DNA of 25,514 nt. Origin: DATJXG01 sp035500455. Its GTDB lineage: Bacteria > Acidobacteriota > Terriglobia > Terriglobales > Acidobacteriaceae. This document shows, piece by piece, positions 1 to 6,149 of this stretch. The stretch covers positions 1 to 25,514 of the forward strand of contig DATJXG010000160.1 in the NCBI GenBank assembly GCA_035500455.1, read 5' to 3'. Position numbers and translations under genes: made by a program. The stretch's first letter is position 1. Each line of letters starts with the position of its first letter. The notes beneath the pieces are model-generated. The model did not search any database. It was not told where the DNA came from and worked only from the letters and a program-made list of their open reading frames with translations.

Positions 1-698
1 GTCTTGCAGCCGTCGGCGCAGTGGGTGCAAGTCGTGCCGACGTGGTTCATCTCCCAGGGCCGCGTCTTGTAACGGTACGCCCCCGAAGTCAGCGCACCCA
101 CCGGGCAGATGTCGATGCACATGCCGCACTCTTCGCAGTCCAGGTGGTCTTCCTGGTTGGGTGCGATGATCGAACTCACGCCGCGGTTCTGCACTCCCAG
201 CGCCCAAACATCCATGCCCTCGCCACACACGCGCACGCAGCGGTAGCAGAGAATGCAGCGCGGGCGATCAAAGTAGACTACAGGCGACCACTGCTGCTCC
301 TCGCGGTGCTGCTTGGCCTCGATGTATTTCGACTCGGCCGCGCCGTAGGAAAACGTCATGTCCTGCAGTTCGCACTCCCCGCCGGCGTCGCACACCGGGC
401 AATCCAGGGGATGGTTGCCCAGCAGCAACTCGACCATGCCCTTGCGCGCTTGATGGATCTCCGGGCTGTCGGTAGTGACGATCATGCCCTCGCCGATCAC
501 CGTGGTACAGGCGGTCTGCAGCTTGGGCATCTTTTCGATCTTCACCAGGCACATGCGGCAAGCACCCTGCAGGGAGAGGTTGGGGTAGTAGCAGAACGAC
601 GGAACCTCAATGCCTACGCTCTTGCAGGCTTCGATAAGCAGCGTCCCGGCCGGTGCCGTTACTTTCTTGCCGTCTACGGTGATGTTGGCGTCAGCCAT
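1..698 (-). CDS. nuoG: NADH-quinone oxidoreductase subunit G, N-terminal part (3' end outside window)
   Basis: This is the iron-sulfur electron-wire subunit of the peripheral arm of complex I. It passes electrons from the NuoF/NuoE module towards NuoB/NuoD. The 232 codons visible show the expected cluster order: a [2Fe-2S] ferredoxin domain (Cys36, 47, 50, 64), the His-Cys3 cluster (His96, Cys100, 103, 109), two CxxCxxCxxxC clusters (Cys148-158 and Cys188-198), and the beginning of a molybdopterin-oxidoreductase-type CxxCxxxC site (Cys224, 227, 231). The ATG at 698 is chosen because the protein starts MADANITVDG, as the family does. No Shine-Dalgarno sequence precedes it. The A and T of the start codon are also the last two bases of the inverted-repeat element at 697-1143. 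The gene is the last visible member of the minus-strand nuo operon and runs off the left edge of the window. Confidence 0.96.
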   Translation of the reverse strand, partial: MADANITVDGKKVTAPAGTLLIEACKSVGIEVPSFCYYPNLSLQGACRMCLVKIEKMPKLQTACTTVIGEGMIVTTDSPEIHQARKGMVELLLGNHPLDCPVCDAGGECELQDMTFSYGAAESKYIEAKQHREEQQWSPVVYFDRPRCILCYRCVRVCGEGMDVWALGVQNRGVSSIIAPNQEDHLDCEECGMCIDICPVGALTSGAYRYKTRPWEMNHVGTTCTHCADGCK

Positions 699-1143
699 TG
701 AGTAATTGGGGAATTTGGTAATTGGGAAATTTAAAAACCTATGCCGCTTTCCTCGCGGTCTGTTGACTGGCTGTGAAAATTGCTGCCAGTTCTCGCGCTT
801 CTTTCATCAATTCTTTCGTTTGTTCCGGCTTGACTATGCCGGACTCGGTCAATAGTTCCAACCAGAGAACCACTTCGTCTGCCTCTTCCGCAACAATCCC
901 GATCCTCGCTACAAATTCCGCTTCGGATCGTGATCGGCAAACCGCCCGATAATTCGCTGCCACGGCGGTTCCGCAGCGCAACAATTGCTTTCCCAGAACC
1001 TGCGTGTCTGTCCGGAATGGCAAAGAACGAAACCGCCGGATAACACGGAGCGCAAATATCTTCGTTCGGTCGCGCAACTCCTCCGCCCTGCTCGTACTGC
1101 CACTCCAAATTACACAATTACCAGATTTCCCCAATTACTCAAT
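697..1143 (-). mobile_element. Inverted-repeat-bounded element carrying a four-helix-bundle gene, inserted between nuoF and nuoG
   Basis: The two ends are inverted copies of each other. The outermost 15 bases, ATTGAGTAATTGGGG, are identical at 697-711 and, inverted, at 1129-1143. The match extends inward to about 722 and 1117 with one indel and one or two substitutions. Read on the minus strand, both ends are built of a degenerate octamer close to TAATTGGG. The element is far richer in A+T than its neighbours. It starts 4 nt after the nuoF stop codon and ends inside the nuoG start codon. The only gene in it is the four-helix-bundle ORF (739-1134), which runs practically from repeat to repeat. 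There is no transposase and no convincing target-site duplication. That it is mobile is inference, supported by the gene-less relative at 3014-3125. Confidence 0.6.
739..1134 (-). CDS. Four-helix-bundle protein (23S rRNA intervening-sequence protein type)
   Basis: The product is 131 residues or slightly shorter. It has the pattern of the four-helix-bundle/S23 family: 'RTKIFALRVIRRFRSLP', a central 'GTAVAANYRAVCRSRSEAEFVARIGIVAEEADEVVLWLELL', and a charged C-terminal helix. Family members are encoded in intervening sequences of 23S rRNA genes and as free-standing genes; relatives serve as Avd accessory proteins of diversity-generating retroelements. No enzymatic function is known. The start is doubtful. 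An in-frame TAA lies just upstream of the TTG at 1134, so translation must begin at that TTG, which lies inside the terminal repeat, or further inside the ORF. No Shine-Dalgarno sequence is seen. Coupling to nuoF, whose stop is 13 nt upstream, is possible. The gene has no evident link to complex I and looks like a passenger of the surrounding element. Confidence 0.75.
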   Translation of the reverse strand: MGKSGNCVIWSGSTSRAEELRDRTKIFALRVIRRFRSLPFRTDTQVLGKQLLRCGTAVAANYRAVCRSRSEAEFVARIGIVAEEADEVVLWLELLTESGIVKPEQTKELMKEARELAAIFTASQQTARKAA

Positions 1144-1147
1144 CCGC

Positions 1148-2455
1148 TCATGCCATCGCCGGCTCCGGCTGCTTCTCAAACGGGCACGGCTTGCCGTCCA
1201 GATGGTCCTCGAACTCTTTCCTGAACTTCTTGATGAAGGCCATCGTCGGCATCGCGGCCGCGTCGCCCAGCGGGCAGAACGTGCGGCCCAGCATGTTTTC
1301 CGAGAGGTAGTACATGTTGTCGATGTCTTTCATCACGCCGCCGCCGTTATGGAATCGCGTCAGCGTCTTCTTCAGCCAGTCGGTGCCTTCGCGGCAGGGA
1401 ATGCACCAGCCGCAGCTTTCATGCTGGTAAAACTTCATGGTGCGCAGGGCAAATTTCACGATGCAGGTGGTGTCATCCAGCACCACCACGCCACCCGAAC
1501 CCAGCATGGAGCCGGCCTTGCCGACGGAATCGAAATCCATAGCGACGTCGATTTCACTGGGCAGAAGCACCGGCGTGCTCGATCCGCCCGGAACAACCGC
1601 TTTGAGATTTCTGCCATTGGGAATTCCGCCGCCCACGTCGTAAATCATTTTCTTGAGGTTGTAGCCCATGGGCAGTTCGTACACGCCGGGCTTGTTCAAA
1701 TGGCCGCTCAGGCAGAACAGGCGCGTGCCGCCGTTTTTGGGCGTGCCCAGCTTGGCGTACCAGTCCGCACCACCAAGAATAATGTGGGGCACGCTGGCCA
1801 GGGTTTCAGCATTGTTAATAACCGTAGGCCCGCCCCAAAGGCCGACCACGGCGGGAAACGGCGGCCGGATGCGGGGAATGCCGCGCTTGCCTTCGAGCGA
1901 TTCCATCAGCGCCGACTCTTCACCGACTTCGTAAGCCCCAGCCCCGCCGTGCCAGAACACGTCGAAGTCGCGGCCGCTGCCGAAAATGTTCTTGCCCAGA
2001 AATCCGCGAGCGTAAGCGTCGGCAATCGCCTTCTGCATGATGACCGAGAGATAGCGATACTCGCCGCGAATGTAGATGTAGCCCTGAGTCGAGCCGACGG
2101 CGAGCCCCGCAATCATCACGCCTTCGATCACCGCATGCGGATCATGCTCGAAGATCAGCCGGTCTTTGCAGGTGCCAGGCTCGCTTTCGTCGCCATTACA
2201 CAGAATGTACTTCGGCTTGGCTGACTGCTTGGGCACGAACGACCACTTCATGCCGGTGCTGAACCCCGCGCCGCCGCGGCCGCGCAGACCGGAGTTTTTC
2301 ACCTCGTTGATGATGGCGTCCGGCTCCATCCCGAGCGCCTTCTGCACCGCCTTATAGCCATCAAGCTCCAGATAGCGGTCGAGCGACGTCGCGCCCTGGC
2401 CAAAGCGCCGGGTGACGACTTTTACTTCGTCGGGATGGGAGACGAGTGATGCCAT
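1148..2455 (-). CDS. nuoF: NADH-quinone oxidoreductase subunit F (NADH-binding, FMN and [4Fe-4S])
   Basis: NuoF oxidises NADH at the tip of complex I, using FMN and a [4Fe-4S] cluster. The 435-residue product has the family's usual length. It shows the glycine-rich FMN/NADH site GRGGAGF (about residues 59-65), the conserved CNGDESEPGT segment, and the cluster ligands ESCGWCIPCREG (Cys348, 351, 354) plus FCPLGD (Cys394). An upstream ATG at 2515 would add 20 residues, but these are translated from an AT-rich repeat (2461-2516) and resemble nothing in NuoF. I therefore use the ATG at 2455 (MASLVSHPDE). That ATG has no Shine-Dalgarno sequence, because the repeat ends 5 nt before it. The stop TGA at 1148-1150 is followed after 4 nt by the four-helix-bundle element. 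Confidence 0.97.
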   Translation of the reverse strand: MASLVSHPDEVKVVTRRFGQGATSLDRYLELDGYKAVQKALGMEPDAIINEVKNSGLRGRGGAGFSTGMKWSFVPKQSAKPKYILCNGDESEPGTCKDRLIFEHDPHAVIEGVMIAGLAVGSTQGYIYIRGEYRYLSVIMQKAIADAYARGFLGKNIFGSGRDFDVFWHGGAGAYEVGEESALMESLEGKRGIPRIRPPFPAVVGLWGGPTVINNAETLASVPHIILGGADWYAKLGTPKNGGTRLFCLSGHLNKPGVYELPMGYNLKKMIYDVGGGIPNGRNLKAVVPGGSSTPVLLPSEIDVAMDFDSVGKAGSMLGSGGVVVLDDTTCIVKFALRTMKFYQHESCGWCIPCREGTDWLKKTLTRFHNGGGVMKDIDNMYYLSENMLGRTFCPLGDAAAMPTMAFIKKFRKEFEDHLDGKPCPFEKQPEPAMA

Positions 2456-2460
2456 TTTCG

Positions 2461-2516
2461 ATTGCTGATTTTTGATTGTCGATTGAAGAACCTGGCTCAG
2501 GTTTTCAATCAGCAAT
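2461..2516. repeat. AT-rich inverted-repeat insertion between nuoE and nuoF
   Basis: The outer ten bases ATTGCTGATT (2461-2470) recur inverted at 2507-2516. A second, inner stem is formed by GATTGAAGAACCTG (2481-2494) and CAGGTTTTCAATC (2498-2510) with a three-base loop. The sequence differs from the TAATTGGG-type elements at the D/E and F/G junctions. Its layout is the same: AT-rich, inverted termini, 3 nt after the upstream stop codon and nearly touching the next start codon. In the operon mRNA it would fold as a hairpin. No run of U follows, so it is not a standard terminator. Confidence 0.55.
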
Positions 2517-2519
2517 TTT

Positions 2520-2999
2520 TTATCGCGCCGCTTTCTTGTATTCCTCCAGAATCCCGTCCAGCTTCTCCGCCGTCAGGTTCTCGTGAAAGTCGTAGTTCAC
2601 CTGGACGGCCGGCGCCCAACTGCAGCCGCCGATGCACTCCACCTCTTCCAGCGTGAACAGGCCGTCGGACGTGGTCTGCTTATGGCCGATGCCCAGTTTC
2701 TTCTCGCAATGCTCCAGCAGTTCTTCTCCGCCGCGCAGCATGCAGGCGATGTTGGTGCACACCTGCACGTTGAACTTGCCGCGCGGCTTGGTGACCAGCA
2801 TCGAGTAGTAACTGATCACGTTGCGCACATCGAGTTCGGTAAGCTCCAGGCGGCCGGCGATCTCGGCGATGACCTCGTCGCTGAGATAGCCGGCTTCGTC
2901 CTGCGCATACAAAAGCGTAGGGACAAGCACCGACCGCTTCGTCGGATAATGCCTGAGCATTTCGGCGAAACGCGACTCGAATTCATCAGAAAACTTCAT
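2520..2999 (-). CDS. nuoE: NADH-quinone oxidoreductase subunit E ([2Fe-2S])
   Basis: NuoE is the 24-kDa thioredoxin-like [2Fe-2S] subunit that pairs with NuoF in the NADH-dehydrogenase module. The 159-residue product has the expected length. Its four ligands are visible as VCTNIAC (Cys81, Cys86) and ECIGGC (Cys122, Cys126). The N-terminal helical part (residues 1-70, with 'YPTKRSVLVPTLLYAQDEAGYLS') is typical. The ATG at 2999 is preceded only by a weak purine stretch. The repeat element at 3014-3125 lies 14 nt upstream of the start, and another begins 3 nt after the stop. Expression is presumably from the nuoA promoter as part of the operon. Confidence 0.96.
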   Translation of the reverse strand: MKFSDEFESRFAEMLRHYPTKRSVLVPTLLYAQDEAGYLSDEVIAEIAGRLELTELDVRNVISYYSMLVTKPRGKFNVQVCTNIACMLRGGEELLEHCEKKLGIGHKQTTSDGLFTLEEVECIGGCSWAPAVQVNYDFHENLTAEKLDGILEEYKKAAR

Positions 3000-3013
3000 C
3001 GGTAATCTTCAGG

Positions 3014-3125
3014 ATTGAGTAATTGGGAAATTGGGTAATCTGGTAATTGAAAACCTTTGCTCGCATCGCCTCGCATCAACCAGGGTTTTCAATTGCTCAA
3101 TTACCAGATTTCCCAATTACTCAAT
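3014..3125. mobile_element. MITE-like inverted-repeat element between nuoD and nuoE
   Basis: Two 42-nt arms, 3014-3055 and 3084-3125, are inverted copies with 36 of 42 positions matching. The outermost 18 bases are identical, and the element opens with ATTGAGTAATTGGG, the same terminus as the four-helix-bundle element at 697-1143. The arms consist of degenerate TAATTGGG-like octamers and end inward in GAAAACC/GGTTTTC. The 28-nt core is GC-richer and has no coding capacity. The element begins 4 nt after the nuoD stop codon, the same spacing as the F/G element from the nuoF stop. I read it as a gene-less relative of that element. In mRNA it would form a long stem-loop. Confidence 0.65.
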
Positions 3126-3129
3126 TTTC

Positions 3130-4335
3130 TCACCGGTCGATTTCCCCCAAAACGATATCGATGCTTCCAATCGCGGCCACCACGTCTGCGATCAGCCTGC
3201 CCTCGCACATTGTGGGCAGCGTCTGCAGGTTGGCCAGGCAGGCGGCGCGCATGTGTACGCGGTAGGGCTTGGCGGTGCCGTCGCTCACGATGTAATAGCC
3301 CATTTCGCCGCGCGGCGACTCCACTGCCTGGTACACCTCACCTGCGGGAATCGTAAAGCCCTCGGTAACGATCTTGAAGTGGTAGATGAGCGCTTCCATC
3401 TGCGTCTTCATCTTTTCGCGGTCGGGGAGGACAACCTTGGGTGCGTCGGCCTTGATTGGCCCTTCCGGCATGCCATCGAGCGCCTGTTGCACGATGGCAA
3501 TCGACTCGCGCAGTTCCTGTACCCGGCACATGTAGCGGGCGAAGACGTCGCCGTCTGTGCTCACCGGCACTTTGAACTTGAAATTCTCATAGCCGGAGTA
3601 GGGCATGTCGCGCCGCAGATCGACATCCACGCCGCTGCCGCGCAGCGTCGGCCCGCTTGCGCCGAGGGCAATTGCATCCTCAGCGGTGATCTTTGCCACG
3701 CCTTTGGTCCGCATCACCCAGATGGGATTTCCCGTCAGCAGGTTTTCGTATTCGTCCACGCAGGCAGGAAAGCGCTTGGCGAAATCGCGCACCCGGTCGA
3801 AGAACCCAAGCGGCGGCTCCAGCGCAACTCCGCCGATGCGGAAATAAGACGTCATCATGCGCTGCCCGCTCACGGCTTCAAACAGCCGCAAAATATCTTC
3901 CCGTTCGCGGAAGCAGTACAGGAAAACGGTCATGGCACCAATATCCAGGGCGTGCGTTCCCAGCCACACCAGGTGCGAGTTGATGCGTGTGAGTTCGTTC
4001 ATCAGCACCCGCAGCCATTGCGCCTTGGGCGGCATCTCCAGGCCCAACAACTTTTCCACTGCCAGCGCGTAGCACAAATTATTGGTAAGCGGGCAGAGGT
4101 AATCGATGCGGTCGGTGAGCGGCACCACCTGGTGATAGAACTTGGCCTCGCAGGTTTTCTCGATCCCGGTGTGCAGGTAGCCGATGTCCGGCATGATGCG
4201 CACGATGGTCTCGCCGTCGATTTCCAGGATGAGCCGCAACACCCCGTGCGTCGATGGATGCTGCGGGCCCATGTTCAGGATCATGGTGCGATCCTGGCCG
4301 GGCTCGAGAACGGGCGTGGGGGCGAGATGGGCCAC
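3130..4335 (-). CDS. nuoD: NADH-quinone oxidoreductase subunit D (49-kDa, quinone-site subunit)
   Basis: NuoD, related to the large subunit of NiFe hydrogenases, helps form the quinone-reduction site at the junction of the peripheral and membrane arms. The product carries the signature NMGPQHPSTHGVLRL near the N-terminus, 'GYLHTGIEKTCE', the segment YSGYENFKFKVP, and the C-terminal 'DIVLGEIDR'. The proposed start is the GTG at 4335, giving 401 residues, the family's normal length. It overlaps the nuoC stop as TAGTG (one base shared), which indicates translational coupling. The reading frame stays open to 4386, but that extension would run into nuoC coding sequence and does not look like NuoD. 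The stop is followed 4 nt later by the element at 3014-3125. Confidence 0.96.
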   Translation of the reverse strand: MAHLAPTPVLEPGQDRTMILNMGPQHPSTHGVLRLILEIDGETIVRIMPDIGYLHTGIEKTCEAKFYHQVVPLTDRIDYLCPLTNNLCYALAVEKLLGLEMPPKAQWLRVLMNELTRINSHLVWLGTHALDIGAMTVFLYCFREREDILRLFEAVSGQRMMTSYFRIGGVALEPPLGFFDRVRDFAKRFPACVDEYENLLTGNPIWVMRTKGVAKITAEDAIALGASGPTLRGSGVDVDLRRDMPYSGYENFKFKVPVSTDGDVFARYMCRVQELRESIAIVQQALDGMPEGPIKADAPKVVLPDREKMKTQMEALIYHFKIVTEGFTIPAGEVYQAVESPRGEMGYYIVSDGTAKPYRVHMRAACLANLQTLPTMCEGRLIADVVAAIGSIDIVLGEIDR

Positions 4336-4832
4336 TAGCGGTAGCCCTCCACGGGATAGTCTTTGCGCAAGGGATAGCCTTCCCAATCCTCGGGCATCAG
4401 AATCCGCCGCAAATAAGGATGCCCGGTAAAGCGTATGCCGAACAGGTCGAACACTTCGCGCTCAAAATAATTTGCCGCCGGCCAAACCGAAGTAACCGAC
4501 TCCACTGCCGGTGCCTCGCCGCTGAGCTTGACCTTCAGCCGGACGCGTTCTTTCTTAGGGATAGAGAAAAGGTGGTAAATCACCTCAAAGCGAGGTTCCG
4601 AGGGATACCAATCCACGCAGGTAACGTCGGAGAGAAAATTAAAAGGGCAACTGGGATTGTCGCGCAGCAGCATGCAGGCCTCGCGCAGAAAAGGCCGGTC
4701 CACATAAAGGCTCATTTCCTCGCGGTCAAACTTGGCGCCCTGTACAGCGGACGGGTTCCAGCCCAGCAGGCGCGCCACCGCGGGATGGTTTTTCAATTGT
4801 TCCAGATCCGTAACTGGGGGGGCCAAAGGCAT
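4335..4832 (-). CDS. nuoC: NADH-quinone oxidoreductase subunit C (30-kDa)
   Basis: NuoC is the 30-kDa structural subunit of the peripheral arm. The family's signature region is intact at the C-terminus: FEREVFDLFGIRFTGHPYLR, followed by MPEDWEGYPLRKDYPVEGY. At 165 residues it is a stand-alone NuoC, not the NuoCD fusion of enterobacteria and not a NuoB fusion. Its ATG at 4832-4830 shares one base with the nuoA stop (TAATG), and its own stop shares one base with the nuoD start, so A, C and D form a tightly coupled block. The usual nuoB gene is missing between nuoA and nuoC, with no space left for it. Confidence 0.95.
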   Translation of the reverse strand: MPLAPPVTDLEQLKNHPAVARLLGWNPSAVQGAKFDREEMSLYVDRPFLREACMLLRDNPSCPFNFLSDVTCVDWYPSEPRFEVIYHLFSIPKKERVRLKVKLSGEAPAVESVTSVWPAANYFEREVFDLFGIRFTGHPYLRRILMPEDWEGYPLRKDYPVEGYR

Positions 4833-5224
4833 TAGTTCGAACCTCGTTTGGCCGTCTCACCCCAGTCCAGCACGCCCTTCTTCCATATATAGAAGAACCC
4901 CACCAGCACGATGCCGATGTAAACCATCATCTCCCAGAAGCCGAACATCTTCAGATCGCGCAGGATCACCGCCCAGGGATAGAGGAAAACCGCCTCAATG
5001 TCGAACAGAATGAACAACATGGCTACCATGTAGAACTTCACTGAGAAGCGCTCGCGGGCGTCGCCCACCGGGGTCATGCCGCATTCATAGGGAGAAAGTT
5101 TGGCCCGGGTCGGACGGCGGTAACCGATAATCCAGGAAAGCAGCACAATTACGGTCGCGAGCGCCCCAGCCACCAGGAAGTGGATCAGCAGCGGCAGGTA
5201 ACGGGCGAAGTCATTGTCGGGCAT
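4832..5224 (-). CDS. nuoA: NADH-quinone oxidoreductase subunit A (membrane subunit)
   Basis: NuoA (ND3-type) is a small membrane subunit of complex I near the quinone channel. The 130-residue product has three hydrophobic segments (about residues 11-34, 63-84 and 96-115). It also has the conserved loop YECGMTPVGDARERFSVKFYMVAMLFILFD, whose cysteine lies in the mobile loop known from ND3. It is the first gene of the minus-strand nuo operon. A promoter-like pair lies only 12-40 nt upstream of the ATG, and there is no recognisable Shine-Dalgarno sequence, so the mRNA may have a very short leader. The next gene, nuoC, overlaps by one base. Confidence 0.96.
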   Translation of the reverse strand: MPDNDFARYLPLLIHFLVAGALATVIVLLSWIIGYRRPTRAKLSPYECGMTPVGDARERFSVKFYMVAMLFILFDIEAVFLYPWAVILRDLKMFGFWEMMVYIGIVLVGFFYIWKKGVLDWGETAKRGSN

Positions 5225-5235
5225 AAGGGGAGCTA

Positions 5236-5264
5236 TATATAATGCGCGCCAGCACTTGTGTGAA
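5236..5264 (-). promoter_or_regulatory. Putative sigma-70-type promoter of the nuo operon
   Basis: On the minus strand, TTCACA (5259-5264) is followed after exactly 17 nt by TATATA (5236-5241). The nuoA ATG begins 11 nt after the -10 box. A start point about 7 nt downstream of the box would leave a leader of only a few bases. This fits the absence of a Shine-Dalgarno sequence. The call rests on spacing and box similarity alone. Confidence 0.4.
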
Positions 5265-5404
5265 TTTCTAGATTAGAGTTCACGGTTCGGCAGTGTCAAG
5301 CGGGTGAGGCGGTTGTAATAAATCACCCGGGCTTGAGACGTGACGAAGGTGGCGCGAAGCATTGCGTTTCCCTTCACGTCTGGGCGCTCCCGGCGGCGAT
5401 CCTT

Positions 5405-5433
5405 GAACCGCGAAGAGCGCGAACGACGCGGAG
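5405..5433. repeat. GCGGAG-type dispersed intergenic repeat (single arm)
   Basis: The stretch has the same rhythm as the repeats at 13160-13195, 22930-23002 and 25197-25314: units of about nine bases built on CGCGAAGA/CGCGGAG, starting with AACCGCG. Here only one arm is seen. It lies just upstream of the conserved hypothetical gene that starts at 5463. Confidence 0.4.
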
Positions 5434-5462
5434 TACGGTGGTGGAATGGCGGCCTGTCCTCG

Positions 5463-6098
5463 ATGCACAAACGCATAATCTTCGGCTTCAACACAGACAT
5501 TAAGCACGGGGACACGGTTTACCACGTGCAAAGCGAGGCTCGCAACGCTGACCTGCTGCTGCAAACCCAGGTTTTCGTACGCGGCCGCTGCATCGGCAAG
5601 CGCGCCACTTCCTACGCCCAGCGCGCCAGCGAAGAGGCATTCAACGACCAGCAGAAAGAGCAGATTCTGCGCGACCAGCACCGCCTGGTGCTTGATTCCA
5701 TTCGTGATGGCCGGTTGGACGAGGTGATCGAACAACAGGCTCCAGCGGCACTGACGGCGGTTCCCGCTTCCCCGCCCCCGGTCCCCGAGCCGGCCACGCG
5801 GGAGTTCGACGTGCACTGGCTCAACGCCGATTCCGTGCACTCCGACCGCACGCTCGTCATGCGCCTTCAAGTGACGGAGGACGGAGCCGGCATCGAGGGC
5901 GCCACCGTTACCATTCGCTTTTCGCGCATGGAGGCGGCGCCTTTTTACAGCCAGCGCTTCACCGATCCTGACGGAAATGTGGAAATGAGGATTGAGATGG
6001 ATGAGTCTCTGCTCGCCGACTCCTCCATCCTGGTGCAGGCCAGCCACAAAGGCCGCACCGCCACGCGCAAGTTCCAACTGCGCAAGGTGGAAGCGTAA
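5463..6098 (+). CDS. Conserved hypothetical protein with C-terminal immunoglobulin-like/transthyretin-like domain
   Basis: The function is unknown. Residues 1-55 ('MHKRIIFGFNTDIKHGDTVYHVQSE', 'LLLQTQVFVRGRCIGKR') resemble a small protein I associate with acidobacterial genomes, where a similar N-terminus recurs. Next come a charged helical stretch ('QRASEEAFNDQQKEQILRDQ'), a Pro/Ala-rich linker (about residues 95-112), and a C-terminal region (about 115-211) of alternating beta strands with 'GAGIEGATVTIRF' and 'TDPDGNVEMRIEMD'. That is the pattern of a carboxypeptidase-regulatory or Ig-like fold. There is no signal peptide or membrane segment. The frame is open from 5340, but I start at the ATG at 5463 because the similarity begins there and the upstream part overlaps an intergenic repeat. 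No clear Shine-Dalgarno sequence is visible. Confidence 0.7.
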   Translation: MHKRIIFGFNTDIKHGDTVYHVQSEARNADLLLQTQVFVRGRCIGKRATSYAQRASEEAFNDQQKEQILRDQHRLVLDSIRDGRLDEVIEQQAPAALTAVPASPPPVPEPATREFDVHWLNADSVHSDRTLVMRLQVTEDGAGIEGATVTIRFSRMEAAPFYSQRFTDPDGNVEMRIEMDESLLADSSILVQASHKGRTATRKFQLRKVEA

Positions 6099-6149
6099 CT
6101 TCGACGGTAGCGCCGACGTCCCGCCGGCAGCAGCGAGAGTGAGAAGCCG

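Noticed and set aside
690..1150. Target-site duplication around the four-helix-bundle element
   Set aside because: The flanks share at most GG, which is too short to count as a duplication.
1004..2224. Long plus-strand open frame opposite nuoF
   Set aside because: Antisense shadow of a GC-rich gene; the translation is low-complexity (His/Ala/Arg-rich) and the opposite strand encodes a clear NuoF.
3031..4338. 435-codon plus-strand open frame opposite nuoD
   Set aside because: Antisense shadow; its first codons come from the AT-rich element and the rest resembles no protein.
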